From an alpha proteobacterium SCGC AAA280-P20 (GTDB lineage Bacteria > Pseudomonadota > Alphaproteobacteria > Pelagibacterales > Pelagibacteraceae), in assembly GCA_000371845.1 (NCBI GenBank), contig AQUE01000005.1:1-39248 (forward strand): a stretch of DNA of 39,248 nucleotides. Reading direction: 5' to 3'. Shown here piece by piece: positions 9,745 to 16,764 of the stretch (positions are counted from its first letter, which is position 1; each line of letters opens with the position of its first letter). Both the position numbers and the translations under genes were made by a program. The notes beneath the pieces were generated by a model, which saw nothing but the letters and a program-made list of their open reading frames with translations, was not told the DNA's origin and ran no database searches.

Positions 9745-10808
9745 CTACTAAAACCTCTATAATTTGCAGGTATATCTAATGGATCAAATCCATAATGCTC
9801 TAACCATCTAACATCTGTTTCAAAAAAGGATCTTAAATCGTTTATTCCATATTTAAGCATAGCCAATCGATCAATTCCGATACCAAAAGCATAACCTTGA
9901 TAGATTGAAGTGTTTACTTTGCAATTTTTTAAAACATTAGGATGAACCATCCCGCAACCTAATATTTCAAGCCATTTATCCCCTTCTCCAATGACAATTT
10001 TTCCATCTTTTAACTCATAACCAATATCAACTTCCGCTGATGGTTCAGTAAAAGGAAAATGGCTTGGTCTGAATCTCATCTTAATTTTATCCACTTCAAA
10101 AAACTTTCTAATAAAATAATCAAGAACTCCTTTTAGATGTCCCATGTTTACATTTTTATCTATATGCAAACCTTCAACTTGATGAAACATAGGAGTGTGG
10201 GTTTGGTCGCTATCACATCTATAAGTTCTTCCAGGCGCAATAATTTTGAATGGAGGCTTTCCTGACAACATAGTTCTTATTTGCACTGGCGAAGTATGAG
10301 TTCTTAATAAAATTTCTTTGTCTTGATCTAAATAAAAAGTGTCGTGCATGTCCCTAGCTGGATGATGCGGTGGTGTATTTAGTGCTGTGAAATTATTATA
10401 TTCATTTTCAACATCGGGTCCTTCTGCCACTGAAAATCCTATCTCCCCAAAAATAGCTGTTACTTCATCAATGACTTGTGTAACTGGATGTATTTTTCCA
10501 AAAGAAATGGGTCTTCCTGGCAAAGTAACATCAATTCTATCTTCTGATAATTTTTTATTAATCTCTTTTTGTTCAAAGAGATTTATTTTGGAATTAATAA
10601 GATTATTAATATTGTCTTTTAATTTGTTTAGATTTGAAGCAAAATTTTTTCTATCTTCACCTTGAAGAGTTGTAATTTTTTTAAAAAGTTCACCTATCTT
10701 TCCGTTTTTACCAAAAGCTTCTGATTTTATTTGTTCAATTTTATGAAGATTGTCGGACTGATCTATTTTAGATTTAAATTCTTTTTCTAAATGTAAAATT
10801 TCATCCAT
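9741..10808 (-). CDS. pheS: Phenylalanyl-tRNA synthetase alpha subunit
   Basis: This class II catalytic subunit charges tRNA-Phe (355 aa). A coiled-coil N-terminus (about 1-100) binds tRNA. Class II motifs follow: [17 protein letters not shown] with [28 protein letters not shown]; the motif 2 region with [32 protein letters not shown]; and motif 3 [14 protein letters not shown]. It overlaps pheT by 4 nt. The gap to rplT is only 32 nt, so there is no room for the pheM leader peptide and attenuator that separate rplT and pheS in E. coli. Phe-dependent attenuation of that kind is therefore unlikely here. Confidence 0.97.
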   Translation of the reverse strand: MDEILHLEKEFKSKIDQSDNLHKIEQIKSEAFGKNGKIGELFKKITTLQGEDRKNFASNLNKLKDNINNLINSKINLFEQKEINKKLSEDRIDVTLPGRPISFGKIHPVTQVIDEVTAIFGEIGFSVAEGPDVENEYNNFTALNTPPHHPARDMHDTFYLDQDKEILLRTHTSPVQIRTMLSGKPPFKIIAPGRTYRCDSDQTHTPMFHQVEGLHIDKNVNMGHLKGVLDYFIRKFFEVDKIKMRFRPSHFPFTEPSAEVDIGYELKDGKIVIGEGDKWLEILGCGMVHPNVLKNCKVNTSIYQGYAFGIGIDRLAMLKYGINDLRSFFETDVRWLEHYGFDPLDIPANYRGFSR

Positions 10809-10840
10809 GATGATCTACTAGTATTTATGAAACTAGTTTT

Positions 10841-11197
10841 CTAATTTAGGCTAGACTGTACCTTTTTTACGATGGATTTAAAAGCCTCTGGATTTTGATA
10901 AGCTAAATCTGCTAAAATTTTTCTATCAATAGAAATCTTTGTTTTATTAAGACAGTTAATAAATTTAGAATAAGTTAAACCTTGCTCTCTAACACCAGCA
11001 TTAATTCTTTGTATCCAAAGTGATCTAAAATTTCTTTTTTTAGCTCTACGATCTCTATAAGAATATTGTAAAGATTTTTCTACTGATTGCTTAGCAGTTC
11101 TAATTGTATTTTTTTTTCTTCCATAAAAACCTTTAGCAGCCTTGAAAACTTTTTTATGTTTTGCGTGACTGGTTACCCCTCGTTTAACTCGTGACAT
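10841..11197 (-). CDS. rplT: 50S ribosomal protein L20
   Basis: This large-subunit assembly protein binds 23S rRNA (118 aa, typical length). Recognisable motifs are [48 protein letters not shown] and the [13 protein letters not shown] tail. It starts 3 nt after the rpmI stop, with a good GAGGATAA Shine-Dalgarno at the rpmI 3' end. In other bacteria L20 represses the rpmI-rplT mRNA by binding the leader. Whether the 69-nt infC-rpmI gap here holds such a site cannot be told by eye. Confidence 0.97.
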   Translation of the reverse strand: MSRVKRGVTSHAKHKKVFKAAKGFYGRKKNTIRTAKQSVEKSLQYSYRDRRAKKRNFRSLWIQRINAGVREQGLTYSKFINCLNKTKISIDRKILADLAYQNPEAFKSIVKKVQSSLN

Positions 11198-11200
11198 AAA

Positions 11201-11407
11201 TTATCCTCTTAGACTATTTGGCATGTAGGATTTAACAATCTTAGCATCAGGTTTTGACATAATTGCCATTCCTCTTTGTCTTCTAATTTGAGAATTGGTT
11301 CTTTTGATCATACCATGTCTTTTTCCAGCTTGAGGCATTTTTACTTTTCCTGTTGCTGTAATTCTAAATCTTTTTTTAGCTGAGCTCTTAGTTTTAATCT
11401 TATACAT
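11201..11407 (-). CDS. rpmI: 50S ribosomal protein L35
   Basis: Small basic large-subunit protein (68 aa), identified by [19 protein letters not shown], the segment [10 protein letters not shown] and the order infC-rpmI-rplT. A 69-nt gap (11408-11476) separates it from infC. The sequence ahead of the ATG has CAGGT about 10 nt upstream as a modest ribosome-binding site. rplT follows after 3 nt. Confidence 0.96.
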   Translation of the reverse strand: MYKIKTKSSAKKRFRITATGKVKMPQAGKRHGMIKRTNSQIRRQRGMAIMSKPDAKIVKSYMPNSLRG

Positions 11408-11476
11408 AAAATAAATACCTGCGGGTTATACTAATATTAAAGATGAAAAACAATAAGTATGAAAGTGAAGAAACTG

Positions 11477-12037
11477 CTATTTTAATGGCTGAATAATGAA
11501 GGTCATTTGTTTACCTTCCATTTTTGGAGCCTGCTCAACTTTGCCGGTTATTTTTAAATCGCTTACTATTCTATCTGCAAGATCTTGGGCTAGTTTTAAA
11601 TGCTGCATTTCTCTTCCTTTAAACTTAATTGTAAATTTTACTTTATCACCTTTAACTAAAAATTTCTCAGTCGCTTTCATTTTAAAATTATAATCATGAA
11701 CATCTGTTCCTGGTCTCATTTTAATCTCTTTAAGAGTTACAACTTTTTGTTTCTTTTTTGCTTGGCTAGCTTTTTTTTGTAACTCGTATTTATATTTACC
11801 AAAATCAGTTATTTTACAAACTGGTGGTTTTGCATTTGGAGCTATTTCGATTAAATCTAAACCCTGCTCCTTTGCTGTCATTAACGCATCATTTAAAGAA
11901 ACGATTCCAATATTTTGTCCATCACTTCCTATTAACTGAACGTCAGTAGCTCTAATTCTATCGTTTACTTTTGGTCCACGATTTGAAGAACTGTTGGACC
12001 TAAAATTACTTCTATTGTTTTGAAAATTTTGATTAAT
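11477..12037 (-). CDS. infC: Translation initiation factor IF-3, starting at a non-AUG codon (ATT)
   Basis: IF3 binds the 30S subunit, prevents 50S joining and checks the start codon-anticodon match. The full protein is 186 aa. Residues 1-22 are Asn-rich, the N-terminal domain begins at about 23 (GPKVNDRIRATDVQLIG, VSLNDALMTAKEQGLDL), and the C-terminal domain carries KEIKMRPGTDVHDY and FKGREMQH. The first ATG in frame (11881) lies inside the N-domain after SLNDAL, and no ATG, GTG or TTG occurs between it and the thrS stop. ATT at 12035-12037 sits 7 nt behind a perfect AGGAG (12045-12049) that overlaps the thrS TAG. E. coli infC also starts with AUU, through which IF3 represses its own synthesis; the same autoregulation is inferred here. 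An ATA at 12042-12044 is too close to the Shine-Dalgarno to be preferred. Confidence 0.93.
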   Translation of the reverse strand: MNQNFQNNRSNFRSNSSSNRGPKVNDRIRATDVQLIGSDGQNIGIVSLNDALMTAKEQGLDLIEIAPNAKPPVCKITDFGKYKYELQKKASQAKKKQKVVTLKEIKMRPGTDVHDYNFKMKATEKFLVKGDKVKFTIKFKGREMQHLKLAQDLADRIVSDLKITGKVEQAPKMEGKQMTFIIQPLK

Positions 12038-12049
12038 AACTATACTCCT
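12035..12049 (-). promoter_or_regulatory. infC translation start: AGGAG Shine-Dalgarno plus ATT initiator
   Basis: On the minus strand AGGAG (12045-12049) is followed by 7 nt and then ATT (12037-12035). The Shine-Dalgarno shares bases with the thrS stop codon TAG (12050-12048). The strength and spacing of this site, and the absence of any normal start codon upstream of the conserved IF3 N-domain, fix the start of infC. A rare AUU start is the element IF3 discriminates against in E. coli autoregulation. Confidence 0.85.
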
Positions 12050-13964
12050 AAATTTTTGGTGCTAAAGATTCTTTAACTAATAAATTCAAAGCTTCTTTTA
12101 AAGGTAACGTATCTTGTTTTTCTTGGCCAAGTCTTCGAAGTGTAATTGACTGACTCTCTTGTTCTTTAGATCCACAAATCATTAAAATTGGAGTCTTAGA
12201 TAAAGAGTGTTCTCTAATCTTGTAGTTAATTTTTTCATTCTTGAGATCGATAATATTCCTTATTTTATTTTTATCAAGTTCAGCTGATACTTTTTTTGCA
12301 TAATCATCAAATTCTTGAGAAATTGGAAGTATTGCAACTTGTTTTGGTGATAACCACAACGGAAGTTTGCCTGCATAATGTTCAATTAAAATACCTATAA
12401 ATCTTTCAAGTGATCCAAATAATGCTCGGTGCAACATAACAGGATTCTTTTTAACTCCGTCTTTATCAATATAAGTGGCGCCCAATCTTCCTGGTAAATT
12501 TAAATCTACTTGCAAAGTTCCGCACTGCCAGTCTCGACCAATTGCATCTCTTAAAACAAATTCAATTTTAGGACCATAAAATGCTCCTTCGCCTTTATTA
12601 ATAGAATAATCTAATTTTGAAGCTTTAACAGCTTCTAATAACGCCGCTTCTGCTTTGTCCCATAGTTTATCATCTCCAACTCTTTTTGCTGGACGATCAG
12701 AATATTTTAAAATTACGTTTTCAAAACCAAAAGCTTTATAAATATCTAAGATCAACTTAGTAACTTTTAATGACTCTTCTGTAATTTGATTTTCAGTGCA
12801 AAAAATATGAGCATCATCTTGTGTGAAAGATCTAACTCTCATTAATCCATGTAAAGATCCTGAACTTTCATAACGATGGACCTTTCCAAATTCTGACAAT
12901 TTTAAAGGTAAATCTCTATAGCTTTTAAGTCCCTGATTAAAAATTTGAACACAGCCAGGACAATTCATCGGTTTGATTGCAAAAACTCTCTCATCTGGAG
13001 TTTTTGTTGTATACATGTGTTCTTGAAATTTTTCCCAATGACCAGATTTTTCCCATAATGTTTTATCTAAAATATCAGGTGTGTTTACTTCTCGATAACC
13101 AGCTTCAGTTTGTCTTTGACGCATAAAATCAATAAGAGATTGAAATAACTGCCAACCCCCTTCGTGCCAAAATACAGCTCCTGGACTTTCTTCTTGGAAA
13201 TGAAATAAATCCATAACTTTTCCAAGTTTACGATGATCTCTTTTTTCAACCTCTTCTATTCTATGTAAATATTCGTCTAACTCTTTTTTATTTCTCCAGC
13301 TTGTTCCGTAAATTCTTTGAAGCATTTCATTATTTGAATCGCCTCGCCAATAAGCTCCTGCAAGTTTTGTCAGTTTAAATGCTTTACCTATTTTTCCAGT
13401 AGAAATTAAGTGTGGACCTCTACATAGATCATGCCACTTACCATGAAAATAAATTGAAATTTCTTCTTTAGTTGGAATGCTATTTATTATTTCGGCTTTA
13501 TAAAACTCTCCCTTTTTTTTAAAATGTTCTATAGCTTTTTCTCTATCCCAAACTTCTCTTGTTGTAGGCTCGTCCCGATCAATAATCTCTCTCATCTTAT
13601 CTTCAATTTTTACTAAATCTTCATCGGTAAAAGGTTTTTTTCTAGAAAAATCATAATAAAAACCATTTTCAATAACTGGACCAATAGTAACTTGAGTGTC
13701 TTTAAATAGTTCTTGAACTGCCATAGCAAGAACATGTGCAGTATCGTGTCTTATAACTTCCAATCCGTAATCATCTTCAATTGTAATGATTTGTACCGTG
13801 GAATCTTTTTCAATAAATGAGCTTAGATCCTTAAAACTATCATTTACTTTTATAACTAAAGCTTTTTTTGCAAGTGAAGGACTAATAGTTTTTGCTATCT
13901 CATGTCCATTAACTTTTCCTGGAAATTGAAGTTTTTTTCCATCTAAAAGCGTGATGTTAAGCAT
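12048..13964 (-). CDS. thrS: Threonyl-tRNA synthetase
   Basis: This class II synthetase charges tRNA-Thr (638 aa, E. coli 642). Domains: TGS (about 1-62), the editing domain with the HxxxH pair RHDTAHVLA (His73, His77) and later HGKWHDLCRGPH, the catalytic core with KPMNCPGCVQIF (zinc Cys near 338), FTQDDAHIF, GAFYGPKIEF and HRALFGSLERFIGILIEHY, and a C-terminal anticodon-binding domain. It lies 8 nt after the glycosyltransferase stop. Its TAG stop is embedded in the Shine-Dalgarno of infC, so thrS and infC are probably translationally linked. Confidence 0.97.
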   Translation of the reverse strand: MLNITLLDGKKLQFPGKVNGHEIAKTISPSLAKKALVIKVNDSFKDLSSFIEKDSTVQIITIEDDYGLEVIRHDTAHVLAMAVQELFKDTQVTIGPVIENGFYYDFSRKKPFTDEDLVKIEDKMREIIDRDEPTTREVWDREKAIEHFKKKGEFYKAEIINSIPTKEEISIYFHGKWHDLCRGPHLISTGKIGKAFKLTKLAGAYWRGDSNNEMLQRIYGTSWRNKKELDEYLHRIEEVEKRDHRKLGKVMDLFHFQEESPGAVFWHEGGWQLFQSLIDFMRQRQTEAGYREVNTPDILDKTLWEKSGHWEKFQEHMYTTKTPDERVFAIKPMNCPGCVQIFNQGLKSYRDLPLKLSEFGKVHRYESSGSLHGLMRVRSFTQDDAHIFCTENQITEESLKVTKLILDIYKAFGFENVILKYSDRPAKRVGDDKLWDKAEAALLEAVKASKLDYSINKGEGAFYGPKIEFVLRDAIGRDWQCGTLQVDLNLPGRLGATYIDKDGVKKNPVMLHRALFGSLERFIGILIEHYAGKLPLWLSPKQVAILPISQEFDDYAKKVSAELDKNKIRNIIDLKNEKINYKIREHSLSKTPILMICGSKEQESQSITLRRLGQEKQDTLPLKEALNLLVKESLAPKI

Positions 13965-13972
13965 GTCTCTTA

Positions 13973-15112
13973 TTAAACTAAGGATTTATAAATTTCTAGT
14001 GTTTTAGAGCACATTTGATCTACCGTATAATTATTAATAACATTAGCTCTACCCTTTGCTCCTAAATCTTTTAAAAAACTTTTATCTTTTTTTGAAATTT
14101 CAATAATCAACCTTGCCAAATCTTTTTCATCATCAGATTTAAATAGCCAGCCTGTTTGTCCATCAATAATTGTTTCATTGGAACCGCCAATATTACTTGC
14201 TAGTATTGGTTTTTCCATTGCTTGTGCTTCGACTGCGACTCTACCAAATGCCTCTGGTTCAATAGAAGCTGATAATACTAAATTACAAGCGTTATAAGCT
14301 GATGGCATAAAAGATTCGTGTGAAACAATCTTTACATTCTCTTCTAATCGGTGCTCTCTGATAAAATCTAAGAGATATTCTCTATATTCAGTTCTGCCTT
14401 GATCGTCGCCAAGTATAATTGCACTAATATTATTTAATAAATTTTCTTGTTTAAGAAACAATAAAGTATTTAAAAAAAGAAACTGTCCTTTCCAAAAAGT
14501 TAATCTGCCTGGAAGTAATATTAAAAAATTATTACTGGAAATGCCCCAACGCGTTCTAACACTATTCAGTTCTTCAATATTTAAATTTTTTGGGTTAAAA
14601 TAATTAATATCAATTCCTCTTGGTATAAAAAGAATCTCTTTCGAGTAATTATAATTATTTTTTATATGCTCAAAGATAAACCTTGAGCCAGCAATGACAT
14701 GGTTGCCTCTTAGCATAACTGAATTGTAAAATTTTTTTAAAGGATTGTTAAAATTATAAGTACCATGAAAAGTAGATATCAAAGGTACTCCTAATAATTT
14801 ACTTGCAAAATAACATGACCAAGCCGGAGCACGACTCCGAACATGAATAATGTTAATTTTATAAAAAAAAACAATAAATAAAATTACAAATATATTAAAA
14901 AAAATTACAAATGGGTTTTTGCTCTGGACTGAAAACTTAAAAATTTTTACTTTGGCTTGATCAATATTTTTAACTTGTTCTCCTCCTGAACATAAAATTG
15001 CAGAAAAGTAATTTTGGTTAGCGATATATTGTCCAATATCTTTGCAGCCTGTTTCTGCACCACCCACATCAAGTCTTGGAATAACTTGCAGTAAACGAAT
15101 TTTTTTATCCAT
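13973..15112 (-). CDS. Glycosyltransferase family 4 (GT-B fold)
   Basis: This is a retaining GT-B glycosyltransferase (379 aa). The N-terminal acceptor domain starts LLQVIPRLDVGGAETG, the typical Gly-rich loop, and contains a hydrophobic stretch at about 68-84 that may sit on the membrane. The C-terminal donor domain has PGRLTFWKGQ at about 201 and the EX7E motif EAFGRVAVE (Glu287/Glu295). It probably adds a sugar to LPS or another surface glycan; donor and acceptor are unknown. It lies 8 nt upstream of thrS and is divergent from the hydrolase with only 26 nt between start codons, so it may be the first gene of the thrS operon. Confidence 0.9.
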   Translation of the reverse strand: MDKKIRLLQVIPRLDVGGAETGCKDIGQYIANQNYFSAILCSGGEQVKNIDQAKVKIFKFSVQSKNPFVIFFNIFVILFIVFFYKINIIHVRSRAPAWSCYFASKLLGVPLISTFHGTYNFNNPLKKFYNSVMLRGNHVIAGSRFIFEHIKNNYNYSKEILFIPRGIDINYFNPKNLNIEELNSVRTRWGISSNNFLILLPGRLTFWKGQFLFLNTLLFLKQENLLNNISAIILGDDQGRTEYREYLLDFIREHRLEENVKIVSHESFMPSAYNACNLVLSASIEPEAFGRVAVEAQAMEKPILASNIGGSNETIIDGQTGWLFKSDDEKDLARLIIEISKKDKSFLKDLGAKGRANVINNYTVDQMCSKTLEIYKSLV

Positions 15113-15122
15113 CGAATTAATA

Positions 15123-15131
15123 TGCTATACT
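15123..15131 (+). promoter_or_regulatory. Candidate extended -10 promoter of the alpha/beta hydrolase
   Basis: TGC-TATACT matches an extended -10 element (TGn followed by a -10 hexamer). It ends 7 nt before the ATG at 15139, so transcription would start at or just before the start codon and the mRNA would be leaderless or nearly so. No good -35 is seen, which is tolerated for extended -10 promoters. The whole divergent gap is 26 nt. Confidence 0.4.
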
Positions 15132-15138
15132 TTTAAAA

Positions 15139-15891
15139 ATGAATAATCCAAAGCAAAATTTTTTTTTAACAAATAATAATCAAAAAATTCATTACAAATT
15201 TATTAATAATAAAAGTCAAACTACAATTATTTTTCTTCACGGGTTAATGTCGAATATTCAAAGTAAAAAAGCTAAATACTTAAAAAATTTTTCCAATAAA
15301 AATAAAGTAAACTTATTATTATTTGAATATAGTGGCCATGGAAGATCTTCAGGTCAATTTATAGATTTTAGTATTAAAAATTGGGTAGAAGATTCAAGAT
15401 TAATTATAAAAAGATTAATCAAAAAAAATAAAATAATTCTTGTTGGTTCGAGCATGGGTGCTTGGATTGGAATACTGTTAGTTAAATATTTTTATAAAAG
15501 AATTAAAGGGCTTATCGGTATTGCTGCTGCTCCTGATTTTACTAAAGAATTAATATGGAAAAAGTTAAATATTGTCGAAAAAAATAAAATAAGAAATGAT
15601 AAAATCTATAAATTAAAGAGCAGTTATAATAATTTTTATCCTATAACTAAAAAATTTATATTTGATGCGGAAAAACTCTTAGTTCTTAATAAAAAAATTA
15701 AATGCAATTTTCAAGTTGAACTATTGCACGGCCTTAAAGACTATTCTGTTCCTTGGTTTTATTCAATAAGATTAATAAAAACTTTAATAAGTAAAAAATT
15801 AAATTTAACAATTATTAATGATGGAGACCACTCTTTATTAAGGGCTAAAGACTTAAAAAAATTAGATTTAGCGATTAAAAATATTATTTAA
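15139..15891 (+). CDS. Alpha/beta hydrolase
   Basis: Serine hydrolase of the alpha/beta fold (250 aa), with no signal peptide. Seen: oxyanion region FLHGLMSN (about 32-39), SGHGRSSGQF (about 65-74), nucleophile elbow GSSMGAW (Ser105), acid Asp201 in HGLKDYSVPW, and catalytic His231 in NDGDHSL. It resembles short-chain esterases or peptidase S9-like serine hydrolases; the substrate cannot be inferred. The ATG follows a candidate extended -10 element within 8 nt. Its last 24 nt overlap the 3' end of the oppositely oriented SDR gene. Confidence 0.88.
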   Translation: MNNPKQNFFLTNNNQKIHYKFINNKSQTTIIFLHGLMSNIQSKKAKYLKNFSNKNKVNLLLFEYSGHGRSSGQFIDFSIKNWVEDSRLIIKRLIKKNKIILVGSSMGAWIGILLVKYFYKRIKGLIGIAAAPDFTKELIWKKLNIVEKNKIRNDKIYKLKSSYNNFYPITKKFIFDAEKLLVLNKKIKCNFQVELLHGLKDYSVPWFYSIRLIKTLISKKLNLTIINDGDHSLLRAKDLKKLDLAIKNII

Positions 15892-16764
15892 AATACTTTT
15901 AAAGCCTTCTTTATACGTTGGGAAATATAATTTTACTTTTAAATTTTTTTTAATTTTCGCATTGCTAACTTTTTTTGAATCTTTATAGAAACTTTTCATT
16001 TCACCTTCATTTAAAGATTTAAAAAGCATAGGAGATGGCGTTTGAATTCCCATTAAACTGCAAGCGTAAGATATAGTTTCGTCATAAGAACATGGCATAT
16101 TATCTGCTACATTATAAATTTCTCCAGATTTTGAATGACTTAAAGATTTAAACAAAACTTGAGCTATATCAGCAACATGAGTTCTTGAAAAAAAATGATT
16201 ATTTTTTTTAACGTAACGAACTTGCCCATTTGTTAATCGTAAAAATATATTTCTTTCTGGAGAATAAATTCCTGACAATCTAAATATTCTTGTTGGAACA
16301 AACTGGTGTCGATTTAATTTTAACCATTCATTCTCGGCTACAATTCTATTTATTCCTGTATCGTTATTAGTTAACAATTTACTTTTTTCATTAACCCATT
16401 TTCCATCATGATCCCCGTAGACACTCGTTGACGAAAGATATCCTAACCATTTAATTTTTTCATTTAAAGAAATTTCGTTATAAAAGTTTTCAATAACAAA
16501 ATCTTTCCTATCTCTTGGTGGAATCGAAACTAATACATGACTTGCATTTAAAATATATTTTTTAATTTTTTTATCAAATTTGTTATTATCAAAATAAAAA
16601 TTTTTATAATTAATATTTAAAAATTTTTTATTTAAACTTTTGGATCTAGAAGTTGTAATTAAATTAATTTTATATTTGTTTTTTAACAACTCTTTTACAA
16701 AGTATTTAGCCGTTAAACTAAAACCAAAACAAACTAAACTAATTGATTTAGACTGCTTTTCCAT
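15868..16764 (-). CDS. NAD(P)-dependent epimerase/SDR, YeeZ-like
   Basis: Atypical extended short-chain dehydrogenase/reductase-like protein (298 aa). The N-terminal Rossmann strand reads LVCFGFSLTAKYF, so the usual GxxGxxG loop is degenerate. The core has YLSSTSVYGDHDGKWVNE, FRLSGIYSPERN, RTHVADIAQV and YNVADNMP, all typical of the epimerase/YeeZ group. Its ATG lies inside the end of gltB (17-nt overlap), implying coupling to glutamate synthase expression. Its 3' end overlaps the convergent hydrolase by 24 nt. The substrate is unknown. Confidence 0.85.
   Translation of the reverse strand: MEKQSKSISLVCFGFSLTAKYFVKELLKNKYKINLITTSRSKSLNKKFLNINYKNFYFDNNKFDKKIKKYILNASHVLVSIPPRDRKDFVIENFYNEISLNEKIKWLGYLSSTSVYGDHDGKWVNEKSKLLTNNDTGINRIVAENEWLKLNRHQFVPTRIFRLSGIYSPERNIFLRLTNGQVRYVKKNNHFFSRTHVADIAQVLFKSLSHSKSGEIYNVADNMPCSYDETISYACSLMGIQTPSPMLFKSLNEGEMKSFYKDSKKVSNAKIKKNLKVKLYFPTYKEGFKSILNNIFNR

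Noticed and set aside
10809..10840. pheM-like leader/attenuator between rplT and pheS
   Set aside because: The gap is 32 nt with no leader ORF and no U-tract after the hairpin.
11408..11476. L20-binding pseudoknot in the infC-rpmI gap
   Set aside because: The 69-nt gap is A+T-rich and I could not trace a convincing long-range pairing by eye.
11879..11881. ATG as the start of infC (134 aa)
   Set aside because: It would delete most of the IF3 N-terminal domain; the ATT start with AGGAG explains the conserved upstream sequence.
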